Below are positions 34,204-41,509 of a stretch of DNA of 43,749 nt, piece by piece. Where the stretch lies: contig NZ_AKJK01000064.1 in NCBI RefSeq assembly GCF_000282375.1, positions 1 to 43,749 of the forward strand, in the 5' to 3' direction. The notes under the pieces were generated by a model that saw only the letters and a program-made list of their open reading frames with translations, did no database searches and was not told where the DNA came from. Positions within the stretch are counted from its first letter, which is position 1. Each line of letters begins with the position of its first letter. A program made the position numbers and the translations under genes. This DNA is from Pseudomonas sp. GM50. Lineage in GTDB: Bacteria; Pseudomonadota; Gammaproteobacteria; Pseudomonadales; Pseudomonadaceae.

Positions 34204-35220
34204 ATGCGGGAAACGGATTCGGTGGCGGTTTACTTCATGTACCCCATGATCCATGCGCTACGTGAGGAACCGCAGCGTCTGCGGTCAGTGCTTGAACAGG
34301 TGGGAATTGATCCGGCATTGATGGATCAGCCGACGGCACGGGTGCCGGCCACGGCTTTCGCCGCGTTGTGGCTGGTGCAGATTCGTGAGTTGAACGACGA
34401 ATTTTTCCAGTTGGACTCCCACGGCATGCCACCGGGCAGTTTTGCCTTGATCTGTCGGGCATTGATTCAGGAGCCGACGCTGGAAAAAGCCATGCGTCAG
34501 TGCCTGGCCAATTTCGCCCTGTTCCTGCGCGATTTTCGTGGCACGTTGAGTGTGCGTGGCAAGCGTGCGGTCATCAGCTTGCAAACCCGTTCGCAGAACA
34601 GCGAGGTCAGCCGGTTGGGCGAAGAAACGTTTCTGGTGTTGATGATCAGTCTGCTGTGCTGGCTGGCCGGGCGGCGCATTCCTATCGATCGTGCGGACTT
34701 TCGCCATCAGCGTTTGTCGCTGCGTGATGATGCCTTGCTCTGGGGCCCCAACCTGACCTTTGGCACCGAACGCACCGAAATCGAGTTCGCCAGTCACTAC
34801 CTGCGGCTGCCGGTGGTTCAAGACCTTGCCTCGCTGAAAGTGTTTTTGCGCACCGCGCCGCAATGGCTGGTAATCCGCTTCCGCAACCAGCATGGGCTGG
34901 CGTCGCAGGTTCATCAGCGCCTGCGCCACAGCCATTACAGCGAGTGGCCGACCTTGCAGGCCTTCGCCCTGGAGCAGCACCTGAGCCCCAGTACCTTTCG
35001 CCGCAAACTGGGGCGCGAAGGCTGTTCGTATCAGGAAATCAAGGATGAAGTGCGGCGCGCGGTGGCGTTTGAACGGTTGCGCCAGAGCAAGGCGAGCATC
35101 AGTGATATTGCCGAACAGTTGGGATTCCAGGAGCCGAGTGCGTTTCATCGGGCGTTCAAGAAGTGGACGGGGGAGAGCCCGGGGCGGTATCGGGTGCGGT
35201 TTCAGGATGGTTCTGAATGA
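34204..35220 (+). CDS. AraC-family regulator with arabinose-binding-like (OruR/ArgR-type) N-terminus
   Basis: 338 residues from the ATG at 34204 (GAGAGG upstream); an in-frame ATG 16 codons earlier is less likely. The N-terminal 200 residues match the AraC_N-type ligand domain (VAVYFMYPMIHALREEPQRL; PATAFAALWLVQIRELNDEF). The C-terminal pair of helix-turn-helix motifs is TLQAFALEQHLSPSTFRRKL and ASISDIAEQLGFQEPSAFHR, ending FKKWTGESPGRYR. Divergent from the thiolase operon with a 131-bp shared upstream region, hence a probable activator of it. Confidence 0.9.
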   Translation: MRETDSVAVYFMYPMIHALREEPQRLRSVLEQVGIDPALMDQPTARVPATAFAALWLVQIRELNDEFFQLDSHGMPPGSFALICRALIQEPTLEKAMRQCLANFALFLRDFRGTLSVRGKRAVISLQTRSQNSEVSRLGEETFLVLMISLLCWLAGRRIPIDRADFRHQRLSLRDDALLWGPNLTFGTERTEIEFASHYLRLPVVQDLASLKVFLRTAPQWLVIRFRNQHGLASQVHQRLRHSHYSEWPTLQAFALEQHLSPSTFRRKLGREGCSYQEIKDEVRRAVAFERLRQSKASISDIAEQLGFQEPSAFHRAFKKWTGESPGRYRVRFQDGSE

Positions 35221-35230
35221 GCTCCTGACA

Positions 35231-35293
35231 GGGATCGCACGGGTCAACACCATCAGCCCGGGCATCATCATTACCTCACTTGCCAAGGATGAA
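35231..35293 (+). pseudogene. fragment of a short-chain dehydrogenase/reductase gene
   Basis: Twenty-one codons read GIARVNTISPGIIITSLAKD plus E, matching the segment after the active site of classical SDR enzymes (usually VNxISPGxIxTPLAxDE). It overlaps no other gene, has no start of its own and is followed by unrelated sequence. Probably the residue of a deleted gene downstream of the AraC regulator. Confidence 0.5.
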
Positions 35294-35529
35294 AAATCCG
35301 CACTGAAAAAAACGCGCCAACGGGGTCATGCAGGTCCTGTAGGGGCCAGGCTTGCCGGCGAAGGCGTCCTTGAGAGCGCCTTCGCCGGCAAGCCTGGCTC
35401 CTACGAAAAGCGGTTTACTCGGGCATTGCGATGGAACAGACGTGTTCGAGGCACTCCGGCCGATTGCTACACACAGTCGTTCGGCATGATCTAAGCTGCA
35501 AAGGATGGTTTTTGCGAGCAGGGGTTTCA
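35294..35529. other. intergenic region upstream of the type I secretion operon
   Basis: Holds a REP doublet (35339-35404). The remaining 125 bp before the ABC gene shows no clear promoter. AGGGG lies just upstream of the ATG at 35530. Confidence 0.4.
35339..35404. repeat. REP doublet (REPIN-like palindrome)
   Basis: GTAGGGGCCAGGCTTGCCGG continues to GCGAAGGCG (35339-35366). A 10-base spacer follows, then the near-perfect inverted copy (35377-35404) ends GGCAAGCCTGGCTCCTAC. This is the common extragenic palindrome of fluorescent pseudomonads, mobilised by a RAYT transposase encoded elsewhere. Confidence 0.9.
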
Positions 35530-37311
35530 ATGCGAAGCACACCTGAAAACAGCCTGAAGAATGCGTTGAAAGCCTGTAGAGACAGCTTTATTTCTGTTGG
35601 TTTTTTCAGCTTCTTCATCAACGCGCTCATGCTCGTGCCCACCTTCTATATGCTTCAGGTGTATGGGCGAGTGATGGCCAGCGGAAGCTTGACAACCCTG
35701 GCAATGCTGACGCTGATCATGACCGGGCTGATAATCACGCTCGGCTCCCTGGAATGGATTCGTTCGCGCATCATGGTTCGGGTCAGTACCCGGCTGGATG
35801 TGTTGCTGAGTCGCCAGGTCTATAAGGCCAGTTTCAAACGGGCTCTGGACAGTGGTGGGATGGATGCCTCGGCCCAGTCGCTCAACGACTTGACGGGTTT
35901 GAGACAGTTCCTCTCCGGTAACGGTCTGTTCGCTTTTTTCGATGCGCCCTGGTTGCCTATCTATATCGCCGTGATGTTCGTGTTTCATCCCTGGTTTGGC
36001 TGGGTAGCGACGGGCAGTGCGCTGCTGTTGTTATTGCTCGCGTTTATCAATGAGAGGCTGACGGGGCCGACACTTGCGCAGGCGAACAAGGAACATATCG
36101 GCGCGACGCTCTACACCACGAAAAATCTGCGCAACGCTGAAGTCATCGAGTCCATGGGCATGCTTGAAACCCTTATGGACCGTTGGGGGCATCGTCAAAG
36201 AAACGTCCTGCTGCTGCAGGGCCAGGCGAGCGATAGAGGTGCCATAGTCAGCACGCTTTCCAGGACCTTCCGGATCCTGGTGCAATCACTGATCCTTGGC
36301 ATGGGGGCATACCTGGCCGTGGACCATCAAGTGGGGGCTGGCCTGGTGTTTGCCGGGGCCGTGCTGCTAGGGCGCGCATTGGCTCCCATCGATCTGATCA
36401 TCGGCAGTTGGAGGGGCTTTATTGCGGCTCGCTCGCAATACCGCCGTCTCAACGACATCCTCGACAAACAACAAGCCCAACCCGAGCGTATGTCATTGCC
36501 TGCGCCTCAGGGGCATGTACAGGTGGAGAATCTGGTCGTCGCGGCACCTGGCTCGAAAACGCCGATCATCAACAACATAAGTTTCAGCGTACCTGCCGGC
36601 TGCGTTGTCGGCATCATCGGTCCCAGTGCCGCGGGCAAGTCGACCCTGGCCAGGGCACTGATGGGGGTATGGGTGCCGCAGCATGGCGTGGTCCGGCTCG
36701 ATGGCGCGGACATCAGCGCGTGGGACAAACATGAACTTGGGCCGCATATAGGTTACTTGCCCCAGGACATTGAACTGTTCGAAGGCAGCATCAGCGAGAA
36801 CATTGCCCGCTTCGCCGAGGTCGACTCCGAGAAAGTCATTCAGGCTGCCAGGACCGCTGGCGTTCACGAAATGATTTTGCAGTTGCCCGATGGCTACGAC
36901 ACCGTCATTGGCAGCGAGGGTCTCATGTTGTCGGGAGGGCAGCGCCAGCGCATCGGACTGGCCCGTGCCCTGTATGGCAACCCGCGGCTGATTATTCTCG
37001 ACGAGCCCAACTCCAATCTTGACGAAGTCGGTGATCGCGCCCTGGTGGCAGCCATCCAGCAGATCAAGCAGAGCGGCGCGACCCTGTTTGTCATTACCCA
37101 CCGAACCAACATTGTGTCGCAACTTGACCGACTCATGGTGATGAACGCAGGGGTTATCAGTCTCTATGGGCCACGCGAGCAAGTGCTCGCCGAACTCACG
37201 CAGAAACAGCAGGCACAAAAGCACGCCATGTCGGCAGGCGCCACCATGGCTTCGGTCAAAACCAGCAAGGGCGACGCCGATGAACCCTACGATGCCCAGT
37301 CGTCAAATTGA
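35530..37311 (+). CDS. type I secretion ABC transporter (PrtD/AprD-like)
   Basis: 593 residues from the ATG at 35530. Inner-membrane ABC exporter of a type I system. The transmembrane domain occupies about 1-310 (SFISVGFFSFFINALMLVPT; DAPWLPIYIAVMFVFHPWFG). The nucleotide-binding domain follows: Walker A GPSAAGKST, Q-loop GYLPQDIELFEGSISENIAR, signature LSGGQRQRIGLARAL, Walker B LIILDEPN, and the H-loop His in FVITHRTN. It lacks the extra N-terminal C39-like domain of LapB/HlyB exporters. It overlaps the adaptor gene by 32 bp. The large adhesin at 41510-43749 is a plausible substrate. Confidence 0.93.
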   Translation: MRSTPENSLKNALKACRDSFISVGFFSFFINALMLVPTFYMLQVYGRVMASGSLTTLAMLTLIMTGLIITLGSLEWIRSRIMVRVSTRLDVLLSRQVYKASFKRALDSGGMDASAQSLNDLTGLRQFLSGNGLFAFFDAPWLPIYIAVMFVFHPWFGWVATGSALLLLLLAFINERLTGPTLAQANKEHIGATLYTTKNLRNAEVIESMGMLETLMDRWGHRQRNVLLLQGQASDRGAIVSTLSRTFRILVQSLILGMGAYLAVDHQVGAGLVFAGAVLLGRALAPIDLIIGSWRGFIAARSQYRRLNDILDKQQAQPERMSLPAPQGHVQVENLVVAAPGSKTPIINNISFSVPAGCVVGIIGPSAAGKSTLARALMGVWVPQHGVVRLDGADISAWDKHELGPHIGYLPQDIELFEGSISENIARFAEVDSEKVIQAARTAGVHEMILQLPDGYDTVIGSEGLMLSGGQRQRIGLARALYGNPRLIILDEPNSNLDEVGDRALVAAIQQIKQSGATLFVITHRTNIVSQLDRLMVMNAGVISLYGPREQVLAELTQKQQAQKHAMSAGATMASVKTSKGDADEPYDAQSSN

Positions 37312-38605
37312 AAGCTTCGCCGGCCTGCCGATATCTGATCGTAAAGCACGCCGCCTGGGCATTGGTATTGTAGGGGTGACCTTCGGCCTGTTCGGCACTT
37401 GGGCGGCGCTCGCGCCCCTGGACGGTGCCGCTTACGCGCCGGGGGTGGTCACCGTGCAGACTTACCGCAAAACGGTTCAGCATCCTGAAGGGGGCATCGT
37501 CAAAACGGTACTGGTTCATGACGGTGACATCGTCAAGCGTGGTGATCCGCTGATCATTCTTGATGATGCCCAGTTGCGCTTCGAATACGAGATGACCCGA
37601 GGCCAATTGGCCGCGACCAGAGCCATGGAGGCAAGACTCAGGGCTGAGCGCGACACACTGTCGGCGATCAGCTTTGGGGAGATAGCCGACCCGGACAGTC
37701 TGCGCGGAGTGGAGGCACGTCAGGGCGAGACTCAGGTATTCAACGCCCGGCAGGGCTCGCGGCTGGGTCAGATCTCGGTGTTGCGCGAGCGCATTGGCCA
37801 GTTGAGTCAACAGATCAAGGGACTGGAGTCGATGATTGCTGCCAAGGTTCAACTGGAGAAATCCTACAGCGGTGAAATCGTTGAATTGACCGACCTGCTC
37901 AAGCAAGGGTTCGTTGACAAACAACGTCTGCTCGAGCAGGAACGCAAGCTGGGGATGCTCAGGTCGGAGGTGGCTGATCACCGTTCCACTATTAACAAGA
38001 CTCGTCTGCAGATCAACGAAACACAGCTGCAGATTCTGCAAATCGACAAGGATTTCAATACCGAGGTGGTCAAGGAGCTGGCCGAGGTTCAGACCCGGAT
38101 GTACGACCTGCAAGAGAAAACCTCGTCCCTGGAAGACCGGCTCAGCCGTATCGTCATCCGCGCACCCGAGGCGGGCATGGTGATTGGCATGACCGTGCAC
38201 ACCATTGGTGGTGTCGTGAGCCCGGCGACGCCGCTGCTGGATATCGTTCCATCGGTTTCCGAGCTGGTCATAGAGGCCCAGGTGGCGCCTGTGGATATTG
38301 ATCGTATCGGCATCGGCAAGCGTGCCGATATCCGTTTCGGCGCGTTCAAAAGCTCGACCACGCCGGTGATCGAAGGCGAGGTCAGCAGCGTATCGGCTGA
38401 CCGCCTGACCAACGAAAAGACCGGGACGGCCTATTACCTGGCGCGGGTGCGGGTCACCGAGGACGGCGCGCGCACCTTGGGTGAGCGCAAGTTGTTGCCG
38501 GGGATGCCGGCGGACGTATTGATCATCACCGGGCAACGCACGCTGTTGCAGTACTTGATGCAGCCGGCCCGCGATGCCATGTCTCAATCGATGATCGAGG
38601 AATGA
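37280..38605 (+). CDS. type I secretion adaptor (HlyD/PrtE family)
   Basis: 441 residues from the ATG at 37280. A single N-terminal membrane helix (LGIGIVGVTFGLFGTWAALA) is followed by the biotinyl-lipoyl half GVVTVQTYRKTVQHPEGGIV and VHDGDIVKRGDPLIILDD. A long coiled coil spans about 100-290 (Gln/Leu/Glu-rich). The second lipoyl half is RIVIRAPEAGMVIGMTVHTI, and the beta-barrel domain is VVSPATPLLDIVPSVSELVI. It bridges the ABC exporter and the TolC-like channel. The stop overlaps the next start by 4 bp (ATGA). Confidence 0.93.
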   Translation: MNPTMPSRQIESFAGLPISDRKARRLGIGIVGVTFGLFGTWAALAPLDGAAYAPGVVTVQTYRKTVQHPEGGIVKTVLVHDGDIVKRGDPLIILDDAQLRFEYEMTRGQLAATRAMEARLRAERDTLSAISFGEIADPDSLRGVEARQGETQVFNARQGSRLGQISVLRERIGQLSQQIKGLESMIAAKVQLEKSYSGEIVELTDLLKQGFVDKQRLLEQERKLGMLRSEVADHRSTINKTRLQINETQLQILQIDKDFNTEVVKELAEVQTRMYDLQEKTSSLEDRLSRIVIRAPEAGMVIGMTVHTIGGVVSPATPLLDIVPSVSELVIEAQVAPVDIDRIGIGKRADIRFGAFKSSTTPVIEGEVSSVSADRLTNEKTGTAYYLARVRVTEDGARTLGERKLLPGMPADVLIITGQRTLLQYLMQPARDAMSQSMIEE

Positions 38606-39987
38606 CCATGAACGCATCGGCAGTTTTGCTGGGCGGTGCGTTCATGCTTGCAGCGGGGGGCGCCCTGGCGCAAACCACTGCAGCCCCGCCGACCGGGGTC
38701 AGCGCCTCGACGTTTTCCACCGACCTCATGCAGTTGTACCGTGAGTCACGGCTGGAAGACCCACGGGTATTGGCCTCCTATGCGCAAGCGCAGGCGGGCA
38801 AGGAACATCAGCGCGAGGCCATGGGCGCGCTGTTCCCGCAGGTATCGCTCAACGCCGGGACGAATCGGATTCATCAGGAGAACGACCTGGTGCAGCAAAG
38901 TTACGATAGCGAAAACTACAGCCTGGTGCTGCGTCAGTACCTCTACAACAAGACCGCGTGGGAGAACTACCAAAAATTCAAAAGCCTGGCCAAGCAGTCC
39001 GAATCGCAAGCGCTGGATGCCCAGGCCGAGGCCACAGTGGACTTGGCGCAGCGTTACTTCAGCGCGTTGGCGGCCGAAGATGAACTGGAGTTGGTGAAGG
39101 CGGAGCGTCGAACCACGCAAAAGAGTCTGGACCGAGTCAATGCGTTGTACGAAAAGCAGCTGGCAATGATTACTGATCAGCTCGACCTCAAGGCCCGGGT
39201 AGATTTGCTGGCGGCGCAGGAACTGGATGCCCAGAACCAGGCCAGTATCAGTCGTGAGGCGCTGGCGGAGATCGTCGGCCGTCCGGTCAAGGAGAAGCTC
39301 AACCGGATTCGCGATGACGTGCAATTACGTGTTTCGGCGCAGAGTCTGGAATCCTGGGTGCGCGAGGGTATCGCGCTAAACCCGGCGCTCAAGGCCAACG
39401 AAAGCGGTGTGGAAGCCGCGGGCGCTGCGTTGCGCAGCGGCAAGGGCGGGCATTATCCGACCTTGAGTCTTACGCTGAGCGCGCAGCAGACCAACGAGGG
39501 CTATAACAATGCCCTGGCGCCGCGCACCGACAGTTATGTCGCCGGTATTGGCGTGCAGGTGCCGCTGTACAGTGGCGGTTCGACCTCGGCGCGGGTCCGT
39601 GGGCTCTACCAGGATCAGATTACCGCCGAGCAGGAACTGGAAGCGATACGGCGCCGGGTGGTCAAGGAGATCACCAGCGCTTACCTGACCGCCAATTCGA
39701 GCGGAGAAAAGATCAGTGCGAGCCGCAATGCCCTGGCCTCGGCACAACTGTCCAGAGTGGCCGCAGAGAAAGCGCTCGATTACGGAATGGTCAATGCCGT
39801 CGATGTACTGACCAGCGTGCGCAACGAATTCCGGGCGCGTCGTGACCTGCTCAAGACGCAATACGAGTTCGTCACCAATGTACTCACGCTCAATCGCTGG
39901 GCGGGAAAGCCGCCTGCCGAGGGTGTCGAAAGCGTTAATGCCTGGTTGAGCCCCAGCCGCTCCAGCCAAAACCTTACAACCCCCTGA
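38602..39987 (+). CDS. type I secretion outer-membrane channel (TolC/AprF family)
   Basis: 461 residues, start at 38602. Sec signal peptide (SAVLLGGAFMLAAGGALA). The internally duplicated TolC fold begins DLMQLYRESRLEDPRVLASY. Halves are marked by NRIHQENDLV, ARVDLLAAQELDAQNQASIS and, in the second, VQVPLYSGGSTSARVRGLYQ and GMVNAVDVLTSVRNEFRARR. It completes the ABC-adaptor-channel set and is the last gene of the operon. No strong terminator follows. Confidence 0.93.
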   Translation: MTMNASAVLLGGAFMLAAGGALAQTTAAPPTGVSASTFSTDLMQLYRESRLEDPRVLASYAQAQAGKEHQREAMGALFPQVSLNAGTNRIHQENDLVQQSYDSENYSLVLRQYLYNKTAWENYQKFKSLAKQSESQALDAQAEATVDLAQRYFSALAAEDELELVKAERRTTQKSLDRVNALYEKQLAMITDQLDLKARVDLLAAQELDAQNQASISREALAEIVGRPVKEKLNRIRDDVQLRVSAQSLESWVREGIALNPALKANESGVEAAGAALRSGKGGHYPTLSLTLSAQQTNEGYNNALAPRTDSYVAGIGVQVPLYSGGSTSARVRGLYQDQITAEQELEAIRRRVVKEITSAYLTANSSGEKISASRNALASAQLSRVAAEKALDYGMVNAVDVLTSVRNEFRARRDLLKTQYEFVTNVLTLNRWAGKPPAEGVESVNAWLSPSRSSQNLTTP

Positions 39988-40123
39988 TTCTTCCGCGGTA
40001 TCGACTGCGGATCCCCCGTCCTCACTTGAGCCATAACCTCCAGCAGTTCAGCTGGTTGCTGCGCTGTAGTCGCAAAAACTCGAGCACCTCAGTCCATTCC
40101 CATGGCTCGGGTGAGGTAATTTC

Positions 40124-40137
40124 GCCGATAAATTGAC
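40124..40137 (+). promoter_or_regulatory. FleQ-box-like site 1
   Basis: GCCGATAAATTGAC matches 11 of the 13 fixed positions of the consensus GTCANTAAATTGAC recalled for FleQ, the c-di-GMP-responsive regulator of exopolysaccharide and adhesin genes. Confidence 0.4.
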
Positions 40138-40173
40138 GTCAGTGTTGCGGTTGCACTTGTGCGCACGCCACTC

Positions 40174-40187
40174 GTCGGTTAATTGAC
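40174..40187 (+). promoter_or_regulatory. FleQ-box-like site 2
   Basis: GTCGGTTAATTGAC matches 11 of 13 fixed positions of the same consensus. It lies exactly 50 bp from site 1 in the same orientation, and both continue with G after TGAC. Confidence 0.4.
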
Positions 40188-40386
40188 GATTTTGATCGGG
40201 GTCAGACTGTGGTCACAGGTCGCCAGCGTGAGCCTAAGTCGATGAATTTATAGGGAAAGATAGCTATTGGTAACGTCGGTCGGACTAACCGTATGAGGCT
40301 TGAGTCGACGACTGGCGGATGGGCGTGCTGGCAGTGTGCTGGTCTGGCCTAGACTCAGTTGAACAGATCGAGGGAGCACATCAATC

Positions 40387-40473
40387 ATGCGCAAGCTATT
40401 GATGATTATTCCTATTTAGTTGCCTCGATGGCTTTGCCAGGCTTTTGGAAACGTCCGTAATCCTTATAGGTGA
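40387..40473 (+). pseudogene. possible remnant of a small lipoprotein-like ORF
   Basis: ATG at 40387 (GAGGGAG upstream) reads MRKLLMIIPI, then TAG, then continues in frame LPRWLCQAFGNVRNPYR to a TGA at 40471. The start resembles a signal peptide and a Cys follows 16 codons in. A second frame takes over at 40470. This could be a decayed short secreted-protein gene or chance. Confidence 0.2.
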
Positions 40474-40496
40474 AGCCAGTGGAAGTGCCCCAGGGG

Positions 40497-40640
40497 ATGA
40501 ATGCCCGGGTGGGCACCGTCAAGGCCTGTCGGCGCTCGCATCTGTCCTTCGATCACGATGGCCAGGTGAGCAAGCTGCTGATTCAGGAAGGCCAAGGGAG
40601 GGAGGTCATAGTTAATTCTTCAAGGGAGTCAGGAAAGTAA
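40497..40640 (+). CDS. possible small ORF coupled to the LuxR regulator
   Basis: 47 codons from ATG 40497 (or 56 from GTG 40470): MNARVGTVKACRRSHLSFDH, then DGQVSKLLIQEGQGREVIVN and a short tail. Its TAA (40638-40640) overlaps the LuxR ATG by one base (TAATG), the arrangement of coupled genes. No family is recognised, and the ribosome-binding sequence is poor. It may equally be the 3' part of a decayed gene. Confidence 0.25.
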   Translation: MNARVGTVKACRRSHLSFDHDGQVSKLLIQEGQGREVIVNSSRESGK

Positions 40641-41383
40641 TGACGACCCACAGAAAACCAATACGCGTGATGCTGATCGATTGTCGTCCCCTCGTTCTCA
40701 TGGGGCTACACGACTTGATCAATGCCAGGAAGCCTCAGATGGAAGTGAGCGGCCAGGCCACCACCTATACCAATGCGCTGGATCTTGCCGATCAGTTGCG
40801 TCCCAATGTGATTTTCTTCAGCTTCTTTCCAGATGCGTTGAACCCGCTGGAGGTCGTCGCCGAGCTCTCCCGCAGCGCCGAAATGAAAGTGCTGGTGCTC
40901 AAGGGCCTGTACGAAACCGTTCCCGTTGCCCAGGCAATAGAGGCGGGCGCTCGCGGCATCGTGCTGGCGGAAGACCCGACGGAATCGATCATCCAGGCCA
41001 TCATCACGGTTCACCACCGCGACATCGGACTGGATAGAGCCTGGGCCGGTGGGCTGTCCGGCTATGCCGCGACCGGGAATATTCACTTGAAATGCAATCT
41101 GGAGCAGGCGAAACAGGCGCGGCTGACACTGCGCGAGAGGGAACTGATTCGTGCCATCGTGGGGGATCCGTCCGCCAAATACATGTGCATCGCAGGGCGC
41201 TTGGGCATCAGTGAACACACCGTGCACAACCACCTCAGCAACATTTATCAAAAGCTTAATCTGATCAACCGTATCGATTTGCTGATGTATGCGCTGAAGC
41301 ACGGGCTCACCAACAACGAAAAGCCACCCGAGTCCACGTGGGTGGAACTGGATTTGGTTTCACGTCAAAAAAAGACGTTTTGA
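40640..41383 (+). CDS. LuxR/NarL-type regulator with degenerate receiver domain
   Basis: 247 residues, AGGA before the ATG. Residues 8-130 have the shape of a response-regulator receiver (IRVMLIDCRPLVLMGLHDLI). At the phosphorylation position, where NarL-type proteins have Asp, this one has Ser (VIFFSFFPDALN). The conserved late Lys is replaced in GIVLAEDP. The C-terminal LuxR helix-turn-helix is intact: LTLRERELIRAIVGD, AGRLGISEHTVHNHLSNIYQ and KLNLINRIDLLMYAL. It lies between the secretion operon and the adhesin gene and may control them, probably without classical phosphorylation. Confidence 0.87.
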   Translation: MTTHRKPIRVMLIDCRPLVLMGLHDLINARKPQMEVSGQATTYTNALDLADQLRPNVIFFSFFPDALNPLEVVAELSRSAEMKVLVLKGLYETVPVAQAIEAGARGIVLAEDPTESIIQAIITVHHRDIGLDRAWAGGLSGYAATGNIHLKCNLEQAKQARLTLRERELIRAIVGDPSAKYMCIAGRLGISEHTVHNHLSNIYQKLNLINRIDLLMYALKHGLTNNEKPPESTWVELDLVSRQKKTF

Positions 41384-41460
41384 CACCCTCGGGCGCGTCT
41401 GCCACAGGGTGTCGGGGTTGATACAAGCGTGCGGATCCAATATTGGAACTGAAAAAAGAT

Positions 41461-41492
41461 AATGCGAGGGTAGCTTGCGCCACCCTCGCATT
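41461..41492. terminator. bidirectional terminator between LuxR and adhesin genes
   Basis: ATGCGAGGGT (41462-41471) pairs with ACCCTCGCAT (41482-41491), 10 bp perfect with a short inner GC stem. It is followed by TTCTTTT on the plus strand and, on the minus strand, by a T-rich stretch (ATCTTTTTTC). Confidence 0.85.
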
Positions 41493-41509
41493 TCTTTTAC
41501 GCGCGTTTC

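Larger units (their letters stand above)
39988..40639 (+). other. 652-bp intergenic region between the secretion operon and the LuxR gene
   Basis: Contains two FleQ-box-like sites (40124-40137 and 40174-40187), a palindromic GTGCGCAC near 40158, and two short frames near the LuxR gene (40387 onward and 40470/40497-40640). No gene longer than about 55 codons is visible. Confidence 0.5.

Noticed and set aside
35339..35404. The REP doublet as a transcription terminator
   Set aside because: The stem is very long with no T-run, and the sequence matches the known Pseudomonas REP type.
35276..35542. Minus-strand frame of 88 codons across the REP doublet
   Set aside because: Its sequence (VGARLAGEGALKDAFAGKPG) is simply the translation of the REP palindrome.
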